The notes below the pieces were generated by a model. It was not told the origin of the DNA, did no database searches, and worked only from the letters and a program-made list of their open reading frames with translations. Of a stretch of DNA of 64,000 nt, positions 1 to 8,287 are shown piece by piece; position 1 is the stretch's first letter; each line of letters opens with the position of its first letter. The translations under genes and the position numbers were made by a program. This stretch comes from Congregibacter variabilis (GTDB taxonomy: Bacteria; Pseudomonadota; Gammaproteobacteria; Pseudomonadales; Halieaceae), in assembly GCF_045689235.1 (NCBI RefSeq), contig NZ_CP136864.1, positions 2,108,001-2,172,000 of the forward strand. The letters run 5' to 3'.

Positions 1-1215
1 GTTGACGATACCGGCGCGATCGGCCCCAAAGAAGATGATGTCGCCATTAGCGGCTTCAAGACGCTCCATCATCTGCGAAACGACATCGTCGGGCATAAAC
101 TTGAGAATCGGTGACTGGAGACCTTCAATACCTGCCGCCAAATCATTGACCTTGATCCAGGCCAAACCGCGCGCGCCGTAATTGCCCACGTAGCGCGTGT
201 AATCGTCGATCTCTTTACGCGAAATCGAAGCACCGCCGGGCACTCGCAGCGCTGCCACGCGACCCAGGGGGTCATCAGCCGGGCCTCTGAAGACCTTAAA
301 GTCCACCTGTTGCATCAAATCATCAACAGAGACCAGCTCCAGGGGAATACGCAAATCAGGCTTATCGGAACCGAAACGCTCCATGGCTTCGGCCCAGGTC
401 ATATGCGGAAAGCTTGGCAGTTCCACATCAAGCACAGACTGGAACAGGCCCCGCACCATGCGCTCGGTGATTTCCATGATCGCCGCCTCGTCAAGAAACG
501 AGGTCTCGATATCGATCTGTGTGAATTCAGGCTGGCGGTCGGCACGGAGATCTTCATCACGGAAGCACTTGGCTATCTGGTAATAACGATCAAAGCCAGA
601 AACCATTAACAACTGCTTAAAAAGCTGCGGCGACTGCGGCAGCGCAAAAAACTGCCCGGGATGGGTTCTGCTGGGTACCAGATAATCCCTGGCCCCCTCG
701 GGCGTAGCGCGGGTCAAAATGGGCGTCTCGATATCCAAAAAGCCCTCTTCGTGCAGGAAGCGACGCACGGCATCAGTTACCTGCGAACGCAAACGCAGCC
801 GCTGCTGCATCTCGGGACGCCTCAGATCCATGTAGCGATAGCGCAGACGAACCTCTTCACCAACAGAAGTGTGCTCATCGAGCTGAAAAGGCGGCGTAGC
901 GGCGGTATTGAGAACCTCGATTTCCTTGCCCAGGACCTCGATTTCACCGGTATCCATGCTCGGATTCACCGTAGCATCACTGCGTGCGCGCACTCGACCC
1001 GTTACTTTGAGCACATACTCACTGCGCACACGATCCGCGGTCGCAAAGTGCTCCTCGGTATCTGGGTCAAAAACCACCTGAACGATTCCCTCGCGATCAC
1101 GGAGATCCAGGAAGATCACCCCGCCGTGGTCTCGGCGCCGGTCCACCCAGCCACAGAGTGTTACGGTCTCGTCGATATTGGCACTTCGTAGAAGGCCGCA
1201 GTTATGACTGCGCAT
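1..1215 (-). CDS. aspS: Aspartyl-tRNA synthetase, 3' end beyond the window
   Basis: Charges tRNA-Asp in the cytoplasm. I translated the minus strand from ATG at 1215 (MRSHNCGLLRSANIDETV); 405 codons are open to the left edge, about two thirds of a bacterial AspRS of some 590 residues. Residues 1 to about 110 form the anticodon-binding OB fold (VTLCGWVDRRRDHGG), followed by the class II catalytic core with motif 2 (CFRDEDLRADRQPEF). The visible part ends in the inserted domain typical of bacterial AspRS (FFGADRAG). FmdB lies 35 bases upstream on the same strand and is often found beside aspS. Whether the enzyme is Asp-specific or also charges tRNA-Asn cannot be told here. Confidence 0.96.
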   Translation of the reverse strand, partial: MRSHNCGLLRSANIDETVTLCGWVDRRRDHGGVIFLDLRDREGIVQVVFDPDTEEHFATADRVRSEYVLKVTGRVRARSDATVNPSMDTGEIEVLGKEIEVLNTAATPPFQLDEHTSVGEEVRLRYRYMDLRRPEMQQRLRLRSQVTDAVRRFLHEEGFLDIETPILTRATPEGARDYLVPSRTHPGQFFALPQSPQLFKQLLMVSGFDRYYQIAKCFRDEDLRADRQPEFTQIDIETSFLDEAAIMEITERMVRGLFQSVLDVELPSFPHMTWAEAMERFGSDKPDLRIPLELVSVDDLMQQVDFKVFRGPADDPLGRVAALRVPGGASISRKEIDDYTRYVGNYGARGLAWIKVNDLAAGIEGLQSPILKFMPDDVVSQMMERLEAANGDIIFFGADRAGIVN

Positions 1216-1250
1216 GGTGGTTCCTATTCAAGGGTTGATGCTGCAAATGT

Positions 1251-1586
1251 TCAGGCGGCAGGACTGCCACTACTGGTATCGGATTTGGATGGTTTAGCTG
1301 CGGAGCTGTCTTTCTTGTCGCCGCCCTTATCCCCGCCCATATCGCCGCTTTTGTCGCCACCGGGCTTGTCTGAGGCGCTATCACCGGCCAGGTTCTTCTT
1401 GTTCCCGCTTTTGAAGTCCGTTTCATACCAACCGCTACCGGCAAGCCGAAAAGCGGCTGCGGAGACTTTCTTTCGTAGAGTTGACTTGCCACAGGCGGGA
1501 CACTCCGTCAGCGGTGGATCGCTGATCTTCCTGAGGGCTTCATGAAGCGCCCCGCATTCGGTGCACTGATATTCATATATGGGCAT
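1251..1586 (-). CDS. FmdB-family zinc-ribbon protein
   Basis: A 111-residue protein. It opens with the family signature MPIYEYQCTECG and has two Cys pairs (CTEC near residues 8-11, CPAC near 29-32) that should bind one zinc. The conserved GSGWYETD motif of the family follows near residue 50. The rest is a low-complexity tail rich in Gly, Asp, Lys and Ser (repeated GGDKSGD/GGDKGGD units) that is probably disordered. The family is annotated as putative regulatory, but its molecular role is not established. ATG at 1586 is the only sensible start. It lies just upstream of aspS and may share its transcript. Confidence 0.9.
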   Translation of the reverse strand: MPIYEYQCTECGALHEALRKISDPPLTECPACGKSTLRKKVSAAAFRLAGSGWYETDFKSGNKKNLAGDSASDKPGGDKSGDMGGDKGGDKKDSSAAKPSKSDTSSGSPAA

Positions 1587-1839
1587 AGTAGTAATCCTGC
1601 CGACACCTGGGCGCTATAACCTCTGGTCGGAGCCGTCTGAAGGCGCTAGCGCTTACGCAAGAGCCATTTCTAAAAGCGGCGCGGATTCTACCTCAGCTCG
1701 CGAAGCGAACCAATGGGAGAACGTCAACCCTGAAATCTCGGATGACGCTAAAAAGACGAGCCCGCCCGACGCCCAGGACGTCGAACGGTCTCAGATTACA
1801 AAGAGCGGCGCCTCATAGAGACGCCGGCCCCATCCTTTA

Positions 1840-2259
1840 TCAGGACTGGGCAAACTCCTTCATCTTCTTCAGCGGACGAACCTTCACAGCTACGCTGGCT
1901 GGCTTCGCCTTGAACATAGTCTCTTCACCGGTGAAGGGGTTAATGCCCTTGCGCGCCTTGACCGCAGGCTTCTTCACAGTGGTGATTTTCATCAGACCCG
2001 GCAGCGTGAATTCGCCAACCGCACGCTTCTTAACACTGCGCTCGATGAGTGTTTCAAGCTCAGCCATAACGTCACCGACCTGCTTTTTGGACAGGCCTGT
2101 GCTCTCAGCAATGCTGGCCAGGACCTGAGTCTTGGTCATCTTTTCTTTGAGCGCGGGGGCTGGCTTTTTAACGGGAGCTGCGGCTTTCTTGGCAGGTGCC
2201 TTTTTGGCTACTGCTTTTTTCTTTGCCGGAGCTTTCTTAGCTGCTTTACGTGTCGCCAT
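1840..2259 (-). CDS. HU/IHF-family DNA-binding protein with Lys/Ala-rich N-terminal tail
   Basis: A nucleoid protein of 139 residues. Residues 1 to about 40 are a basic extension built from AKK/APAKK-type units, like eukaryotic histone H1 tails. From about residue 41 (MTKTQVLASIAESTGLSKK) follows a complete HU fold, including a diverged beta-arm with INPFTGEETMFKAKPAS and a final KMKEFAQS. Ordinary HU is about 90 residues, so the tail is an addition. Such tailed HU-like proteins are known in several gammaproteobacteria, and the tail is expected to add non-specific DNA compaction. Transcription diverges from proS across a 445-base gap. I do not assign hupA or hupB. Confidence 0.88.
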   Translation of the reverse strand: MATRKAAKKAPAKKKAVAKKAPAKKAAAPVKKPAPALKEKMTKTQVLASIAESTGLSKKQVGDVMAELETLIERSVKKRAVGEFTLPGLMKITTVKKPAVKARKGINPFTGEETMFKAKPASVAVKVRPLKKMKEFAQS

Positions 2260-2704
2260 GTTTATGAACCTTCCTTACGGGATAACCGTTTTATGTTTCA
2301 CAACACGACGCGTTTTCTACCGGGGTCCAGAAGCCATGAAGTGGATCGGCAACCAAACTGCGATTACTGATGCACCCCGCGACAGGAGCTTTGCCAGAAA
2401 AAACGTCGCGTTTCTCCATTTAATGACCTGGGTATACAAGCCATGATTTCCTCTACAACAGATTCTTATGGACAAGCCAAAAATACTGCATATGTAGCGT
2501 CGATCACGACTCAGTGCCATGTATAAATGACTCGACACTACAATACAAGCGTTTATCGCAAGCTAGCGCAAAAAAACCCTATATTTTTAGGTATTCTCGC
2601 AAAAGACAGCTCCAAATTACCCACAAGACCGACGATTCGTATCTGTACCGCCGGCGCGTTGCGACTTACACTCCCCTCCCATCAAAGGAACAAGGAAAAT
2701 CCCC
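2260..2704. other. Intergenic region between hup-like gene and proS
   Basis: These 445 bases separate two divergent genes and must hold both promoters. No protein-coding ORF here looks real; the short ORFs lack family resemblance and a ribosome site. The proS ribosome site is AAAGGAACAAGG at about 2685-2696. The 2500-2600 part is AT-rich compared with the genes. No RNA gene or riboswitch was recognised. Confidence 0.6.
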
Positions 2705-4420
2705 ATGCGCAGTAGCGAGTTTCTTATCACTACGCACAAAGAAACCCCGGCAGATGCAGAGATCATCAGTCACCGACTAATGCTGCGCGCCGGGCTCATA
2801 CGAAAGCTATCTTCGGGTCTGTATACCTGGATGCCCCTGGGGCTTAAGGTCCTGCGCAAAGTTGAGCGCGTGGTCCGCGAAGAAATGGACGCCGCTGGCG
2901 CCCTGGAACTTGCTATGTCCATGGTTCAGCCGGCAGAGCTGTGGCAGGAATCTGGTCGCTGGGAACAGTATGGACCGGAGTTACTGCGCATACAGGATCG
3001 CCACAATCGCGATTTTTGCCTTGGCCCTACACACGAAGAAGTCATTACGGACATCGTGCGCAACGAAATCAGCAGCTATAAACAGTTGCCACTCAATCTC
3101 TACCAGATTCAAAACAAGGTTCGCGACGAAATACGCCCACGCTTTGGCATCATGCGCGCACGGGAGTTTCTGATGAAGGACGCCTACTCCTTCCACAGCG
3201 ATCAGGCTTCGCTGGAAGACACCTACCAGATCATGCATCGTGCCTACAGCACCATTTTTGAACGCCTCGGTCTGGATTTCCGCCCGGTTATGGCCGATAG
3301 CGGAAGCATTGGAGGCAATACTTCCCACGAATTCCATGTACTGGCTGATTCCGGTGAAGACGCCATCGCATTTAGCGATAGTAGCGACTACGCGGCCAAT
3401 ATTGAGCGCGCAGAGACCCTGGACCAAAGTGACCAACGCCCCCAGGCGTCCATAGCGCTGGGCAAAACCCCAACGCCCGGCGTCAAAACCATTGCAGATC
3501 TTTGCGCAGCGCTGAATATTCAGGCACAGCACACCGTAAAAACTCTCATTGTAGAAGCTGCCGAGGGCGGACTTGTCGCTCTGGTGCTGCGGGGCGATCA
3601 CGAGCTCAACACCATCAAGGCAGAGAAGCATCCTCTGGTTGCGTCGCCGCTGCGCATGGCAACAGAAGAAGAGGCCACTTCGGCCTGTGGCGCAGGCTTT
3701 GGCTCCATCGGGCCGGTGGGTCTTTCTATCGCCATAGTTGCCGACTACGCGGCAGCGGCTTGCGCCGATTTTTACTGCGGGGCAAATAGCCCCGAGGAAC
3801 ACTACGAAGGCGCAAATTGGGACCGGGACATCAGCAGCTATGAGCGTGCCGACCTGCGTAGCGTGGTCACCGGCGACCCCAGCCCCGACGGCCAGGGCAC
3901 GCTGCAGATACGCCGGGGCATCGAGGTGGGTCACATCTTTCAGCTCGGCACCAAATACAGCGAGGCAATGAATGCCAAGGTACTGGACGAGAACGGTCGC
4001 AATGTGACCATCAGCATGGGCTGCTACGGTATCGGGGTCAGCCGCATCGTCGCATCTGCCATTGAGCAAAATCATGACGAGCGAGGCATCATTTGGCCCG
4101 GTGCAATGGCGCCCTTCCAGCTGGCGATCGTGCCCTTGAACATGCATAAGTCCGCCGCCGTTGCCGAAGCCGCCGAGGCTTTGCATGCACAGTGCCTGGA
4201 ACAGGGCATAGAAGTGCTCATGGATGATCGCAACGAGCGCCCGGGCGTCAAGTTCGCGGACATGGAGCTTCTTGGTATACCCCACCGCGTGGTAATTGGT
4301 GATCGCTCTTTAGCCGAGGGAGAGGTTGAATATCAGGGTCGGCGGGACAGCGAAGCGCAGCGCGTAGCTCTGGCGGATGCCCTGAACTTTGTGACTCGCC
4401 AGTTAGCGCAAGAGGCCTGA
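2705..4420 (+). CDS. proS: Prolyl-tRNA synthetase, bacterial type with editing domain
   Basis: Attaches proline to tRNA-Pro. Its 571 residues equal the usual bacterial ProRS. Class II motif 2 is at about 140-160 (FRPRFGIMRAREFLMKDAYSF region). A YbaK-like insertion domain at about 224-400 hydrolyses Ala-tRNA-Pro. Motif 3 follows (MGCYGIGVSRIV near 437-448), then the anticodon-binding domain (IPHRVVIGDRSLAEG). ATG at 2705 is preceded by AAGGA. A lytic transglycosylase gene begins 13 bases after the stop, so the two may be cotranscribed. The large open frame on the opposite strand is a shadow. Confidence 0.97.
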   Translation: MRSSEFLITTHKETPADAEIISHRLMLRAGLIRKLSSGLYTWMPLGLKVLRKVERVVREEMDAAGALELAMSMVQPAELWQESGRWEQYGPELLRIQDRHNRDFCLGPTHEEVITDIVRNEISSYKQLPLNLYQIQNKVRDEIRPRFGIMRAREFLMKDAYSFHSDQASLEDTYQIMHRAYSTIFERLGLDFRPVMADSGSIGGNTSHEFHVLADSGEDAIAFSDSSDYAANIERAETLDQSDQRPQASIALGKTPTPGVKTIADLCAALNIQAQHTVKTLIVEAAEGGLVALVLRGDHELNTIKAEKHPLVASPLRMATEEEATSACGAGFGSIGPVGLSIAIVADYAAAACADFYCGANSPEEHYEGANWDRDISSYERADLRSVVTGDPSPDGQGTLQIRRGIEVGHIFQLGTKYSEAMNAKVLDENGRNVTISMGCYGIGVSRIVASAIEQNHDERGIIWPGAMAPFQLAIVPLNMHKSAAVAEAAEALHAQCLEQGIEVLMDDRNERPGVKFADMELLGIPHRVVIGDRSLAEGEVEYQGRRDSEAQRVALADALNFVTRQLAQEA

Positions 4421-4433
4421 GATCCCGCGCCTG

Positions 4434-5030
4434 GTGTTAAAACACACGCTCTTGGTCCTGCTGCTCCTGGCAGCAGGCAATCTCGCGGCCCAGGGTCCCG
4501 AGTCTCTTGAGAGCATGGAGCGTGAAGCGCTGCGGCAGTTTCTTGAGTCGAACATCGCAGCGAGCAGCAGCTTTGATGATCGTTTTGATGCCGAAGTCTG
4601 GCTGGTTGATATGAGTGCCCGGCTAGCGCGCTTGCTACCTGATACCCAAGCGAGACTAGAGCTTTTGCGACAAATTCATGCAGCGGCAACTCGCAGCGCA
4701 CTCTCTCCGGAACTTGTATTGGCTGTGATCGAGGTCGAAAGTCATTTTGACCGCTTCGCGGTATCGCGCGCAGGCGCCCAGGGCCTTATGCAGGTCATGC
4801 CATTTTGGAAAAACGAAATCGGCCGCCCAAACGACAATCTCACGGACAACCTCACTAATCTCGATTACGGCTGTCGTATCCTGCAGTTTTACCTACGCCG
4901 CGAGGATGGCGTTCTGGCTCGAGCGCTGGCGGCGTACAACGGTAGTAGTGGCAAACGGGTCTACAGCGACAAAGTCGAGCGAGCCTGGCGGGAGCGCTGG
5001 CGAACCAATGATCTGGACTGGCGTGAGTGA
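4434..5030 (+). CDS. Secreted lytic transglycosylase (SLT domain)
   Basis: Probably cleaves peptidoglycan glycan strands in the periplasm to 1,6-anhydromuropeptides. The 198-residue product starts at GTG with a signal peptide (LKHTLLVLLLLAAGNLAAQ). The SLT goose-lysozyme-like domain covers about residues 88-180. The catalytic Glu lies in AVIEVESHFDRFAVS, followed by GAQGLMQVMPFW and the AAYNGSSGKRVY motif near the end. It is short and lacks superhelical or LysM domains, so it is a minimal MltC/Slt-like enzyme. It begins 13 bases after proS; LuxR-type 5107-5952 follows. Confidence 0.88.
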   Translation: MLKHTLLVLLLLAAGNLAAQGPESLESMEREALRQFLESNIAASSSFDDRFDAEVWLVDMSARLARLLPDTQARLELLRQIHAAATRSALSPELVLAVIEVESHFDRFAVSRAGAQGLMQVMPFWKNEIGRPNDNLTDNLTNLDYGCRILQFYLRREDGVLARALAAYNGSSGKRVYSDKVERAWRERWRTNDLDWRE

Positions 5031-5106
5031 CGGTTTGACATGGCAGCGCGCCCACAACACACTCTCGATTCCCTTAAAAAAAACAAGCTGCAGCGACCCG
5101 TCTGGC

Positions 5107-5952
5107 ATGAGCACACTGACATTACTAAGTGAGTGGAATCGCGATCTCGCCCGAGCCGTCGGGGCATTGGGTCGAGATGACTTTTTTGCCGCGGTGATCG
5201 CCGCAGTACGCGCACGAGTCCCTATCGCCTACCCACAATTCTGGCTGTATCACCGGGACCTTCCCCCCAGCGTGCTCTACCATGAAATCCCGCCGGCGGC
5301 GGTCGCCTCCCAGATAGACGCTTACCTTGAAGGGCCCTATCGCGAAGACCCGTTTTTCCAGGCATCCATCGACCGACCAAAGAACCGCATTTACCTGCTC
5401 TCGCGGCTCACTGCAGGACGTCTCGAGTCATCCAGCTACTACAATGATTACTATGCCGACACAGGCACCGTTGACGAAGCCATATTCCTGTCCCAGCTCC
5501 AGGGCGGCAGTGTGATCAACCTGTCCATGATGCGGCTGCCTGAGCATGGCCCATTCAGCGAAGATGAGTATCAGCTGCTTTATTCACTTGCCGAGCCGAT
5601 CTCGGAGCTCCTGCGCATACATAGTGAATTTGATGCGTTTGCGGTAGAGAACCTCATCCAACCCGGTATAGACCATCAGATTGATCTGGCCTTTCGCACT
5701 TTTGGCACCTCGCTACTCTCGCCACGCGAAAAAGGCGTACTGGAGCTAATGCTTCGGGGCTACGGCACTGACACCACAGCAGACCGATTATCCATCGCCA
5801 GAGAAACAGTTCGCCGCCATCGCAAAAGCATTTATCGTAAATTGGACGTTAACTCCCAAACCGATTTGTTCTCGCTATTTTTGAACACCATGTCCTGTCT
5901 GGGAGAAGCAGCAGGCGACGATCCATTAAAAATTTATATGGGACCAGCGTAG
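5107..5952 (+). CDS. LuxR-type transcriptional regulator
   Basis: A 281-residue regulator. The C-terminal HTH covers about residues 205-265 (LSPREKGVLELMLRGYGTD ... ETVRRHRKSIYRKLDV). The first 190 residues are GAF/PAS-like with a hydrophobic core (YPQFWLYHRDLPPSVLYHE), not a recognisable AHL-binding domain, so the signal is unknown. I chose ATG at 5107; a longer frame reaches 4747, but that part overlaps the transglycosylase and reads as noise. The next gene, a glutamine-synthetase-like ligase, starts 97 bases downstream in the same direction. LuxR solos next to such ligases are common in polyamine catabolism loci, which suggests but does not prove a polyamine or amine signal. Confidence 0.85.
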   Translation: MSTLTLLSEWNRDLARAVGALGRDDFFAAVIAAVRARVPIAYPQFWLYHRDLPPSVLYHEIPPAAVASQIDAYLEGPYREDPFFQASIDRPKNRIYLLSRLTAGRLESSSYYNDYYADTGTVDEAIFLSQLQGGSVINLSMMRLPEHGPFSEDEYQLLYSLAEPISELLRIHSEFDAFAVENLIQPGIDHQIDLAFRTFGTSLLSPREKGVLELMLRGYGTDTTADRLSIARETVRRHRKSIYRKLDVNSQTDLFSLFLNTMSCLGEAAGDDPLKIYMGPA

Positions 5953-6048
5953 TTTAGAGCGAAACCTGACCAAAGCGGGGCATTGCCTGATGTGCCAGAG
6001 ATAGGAATAGTGCGCGCTGGGGACTTTTAACACAGGATTTTTTGGTTT

Positions 6049-7395
6049 ATGGCGCTGGAAGTAGACTGGTTCCTGCGCGCGTATCCGCAAGTGTCGATGA
6101 TTGAAGCGCTGCTGCCTGACAGTAATGGCGTTCTCAGGGGTAAATGGCTCCCAAGGAACAAGCTCGCCAAGGTCTATAAAGGCGAACTGAAGTTCCCCAA
6201 GACCGCCCTCTCTCTCGATATCTGGGGTCGCGATGTAGAAGAGCTGGTGTTCGCCACCGGTGACGAGGACGGCGTGTGCCTCCCCGTTGAGGGCTCCCTG
6301 TTGCCCACGCCCTGGTCTCCCCGGGGACGTCACGGTCAGCTAATGCTCACCATGTTCCGACCAGGTGGAGGTGGCTATCTGGGCGATCCCAGACAAGTTC
6401 TCAAGCGTGTTGTGTCCCGCTACCACGCCAGGGGATGGCGCCCGGTAGTCGCAGCAGAGCTGGAATTCAGCCTTATTAAATGGGACGGCAAACATCCCCA
6501 GCACAGTGGCGAGAAGCCTTATCGAGGCGAACCCATTGGCGGCAATCTCTACGGCCTGGATGTACTGCAGCAGAATCATGCGATGCTCGAACAAATTCAT
6601 CGTGCCTGTCAGCTCCAAAGCCTGCCCTTTGACGGTGTTGTCAAAGAATCCGCACCATCGCAGTACGAAATCAACATGCAGCACGTGGACAACCCCGTAC
6701 TGGCAGCCCGTCAAATCCTGATGATGAAGCACGCCATCAAGGAAATTGCGCAGCAGCATGGACTGGTGGCGAGTTTTATGCCGAAACCCTTTGCCGACGA
6801 GGCGGGCAATGGGCTTCACGTACATTGCAGTGTTATCGATCGCGACGGCAAGAACGTGTTTGACGATGGAACTGAGTTTGGAACCCCAAAGTTACGTCAC
6901 GCCATCGGCGGCTGCCTTCAGCATATGGCGGACTCCTTCGCCATTTTCGCGCCGAGTTTTAACGCCTACCGCCGCTTCCAGAAAGGCAGTCATGCGCCGA
7001 CCACAGCAAACTGGGGTTATGAGAATCGCACGGTAGCGCTTCGGGTACCCGCGGGCAGCAGTAAGGCCCGCCGCCTGGAGCATCGGGTCGCGGGTGCCGA
7101 CGCCAACCCCTATCTGGTGTTTGCGGTGATTCTTGCCGCCGCCCTGGACGGCATCGAACGTAATCTCACCCCCAAGGCGCCCATTAGTGGCGACGGCTAT
7201 AGCCAGCTCGATGCGCAGGAACTCCCGATCTACATGCAGGACGCGCTTCGCCTGTTTGGCGAATCCAGCTTTATCAGCACGGCGCTTGGGCCAGAAATGC
7301 AACGTAACTTTGGGCTTACAAAGGCGCAGGAGCTCGCAGAGTTTCAGCGTCACATCACCAGCCTCGAATACCACGCCTACGTAGAGAAGCTATAG
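6049..7395 (+). CDS. Glutamine synthetase-family ligase (gamma-glutamylpolyamine synthetase-like)
   Basis: An ATP-dependent ligase of 448 residues, the length of PuuA/GlnA3-type enzymes. Active-site motifs are present: AAELEFSLI (metal-binding Glu), VKESAPSQYEINM, GNGLHVHCSV, NRTVALRVPAGSSKARRLEHR (ATP and glutamate contacts) and ADANPYLVFAVILAAALDG. The adenylylation loop of classical GlnA is not evident. PuuA-like enzymes couple glutamate to putrescine, other polyamines or ethanolamine; the substrate cannot be read from sequence. The LuxR-type regulator just upstream is the likely controller. No other puu genes are nearby. Confidence 0.88.
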   Translation: MALEVDWFLRAYPQVSMIEALLPDSNGVLRGKWLPRNKLAKVYKGELKFPKTALSLDIWGRDVEELVFATGDEDGVCLPVEGSLLPTPWSPRGRHGQLMLTMFRPGGGGYLGDPRQVLKRVVSRYHARGWRPVVAAELEFSLIKWDGKHPQHSGEKPYRGEPIGGNLYGLDVLQQNHAMLEQIHRACQLQSLPFDGVVKESAPSQYEINMQHVDNPVLAARQILMMKHAIKEIAQQHGLVASFMPKPFADEAGNGLHVHCSVIDRDGKNVFDDGTEFGTPKLRHAIGGCLQHMADSFAIFAPSFNAYRRFQKGSHAPTTANWGYENRTVALRVPAGSSKARRLEHRVAGADANPYLVFAVILAAALDGIERNLTPKAPISGDGYSQLDAQELPIYMQDALRLFGESSFISTALGPEMQRNFGLTKAQELAEFQRHITSLEYHAYVEKL

Positions 7396-7414
7396 CCAAC
7401 GGTATACTGGGAAG

Positions 7415-8287
7415 ATGATTCTCAGGCTTTTGACGCTAATACCTTTCGCTCTTTTTGCCAGCCCGACCATAGCGAGCGTACCTGGCGATGAACCCATTAC
7501 GCGCCACAACATCGCCGCTTGCGCTCAGGCATTGCAGACACAGGCTACTGCCTCTTTGCAGGACTTCCCTCAGCCCCTGCGCCTGAGAAGCTGGAACGTG
7601 ATGAAATTTGATCTCCCCGGGGCCCGGGAGGAACTCCAGCGCATGTCTCACAATGCAGATCTGGTGTTTCTTCAGGAGTCTCCACGCGGCACCGGGAGAG
7701 CCCCAGAGACACAGAAGTATCGCTACTTTAGCCCGGGTTATTCGCGAGGGCGCGAGGCCAGCGGCGTAGAAATCCGCAGCAAAATACCCGCAGACCTGGT
7801 ATGCCAATTCACGTTTACCGAACCCTGGCTCAGGACCCCAAAAGCGGTCAGCGCAGTACGCTTGCCGTTTCGCAAAAGCGCCCTACTCCTCATTAACCTA
7901 CACGCCATCAATTTCACGTTCACCGCCAGGCACTACCGAAAGAATCTGGCTGAGTTATCCCAGCTTGTGCAGACGCATCAAGGCCCGATAATTGTGGCGG
8001 GCGATTTTAATCACTGGAACAGCTGGCGCGCCCTTGCTTTGCGAAGCTGGGCGCGCACCCTCGACCTTGCCGAAGTCGACTTTGATCCCGATTGGCGCAG
8101 CAAACATCTGGGTGCACACGTCGATACGATTTTTATCAGAGGGTTGAGCGCCATTGCCAGTGCGGCGCTACCGACTACCCGCTCAGATCACCACGCGATA
8201 ATGGCAAGCATCGTATTGCTTGAGGAGCCTAAAGATTCAGCGGCGGATAATCTCGTTGCAGACGGCGCACCAGCGCCAAGGCACTGA
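7415..8287 (+). CDS. Secreted endonuclease/exonuclease/phosphatase-family protein
   Basis: A 290-residue protein with an N-terminal signal peptide (ILRLLTLIPFALFASPTIAS) and an EEP fold. Visible motifs are RSWNVMKF, LVFLQES (metal-binding Glu), HAINFTF, IIVAGDFNHWNSW (catalytic Asp/Asn) and the final RSDHHAIMA. Related proteins act as DNases, phosphodiesterases or sphingomyelinases; here the target is unknown. It starts 20 bases after the ligase gene and ends convergently inside the MATE gene, with a 59-base tail-to-tail overlap. Confidence 0.85.
   Translation: MILRLLTLIPFALFASPTIASVPGDEPITRHNIAACAQALQTQATASLQDFPQPLRLRSWNVMKFDLPGAREELQRMSHNADLVFLQESPRGTGRAPETQKYRYFSPGYSRGREASGVEIRSKIPADLVCQFTFTEPWLRTPKAVSAVRLPFRKSALLLINLHAINFTFTARHYRKNLAELSQLVQTHQGPIIVAGDFNHWNSWRALALRSWARTLDLAEVDFDPDWRSKHLGAHVDTIFIRGLSAIASAALPTTRSDHHAIMASIVLLEEPKDSAADNLVADGAPAPRH

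Noticed and set aside
2981..4285. 434-codon frame on the minus strand opposite proS
   Set aside because: It is fully inside a clear proS gene and its translation, rich in Cys and His, fits no family; an antisense shadow.
4747..5106. N-terminal extension of the LuxR regulator
   Set aside because: It overlaps the transglycosylase gene in another frame and has low-complexity Thr/Arg content; ATG at 5107 gives the full family length.
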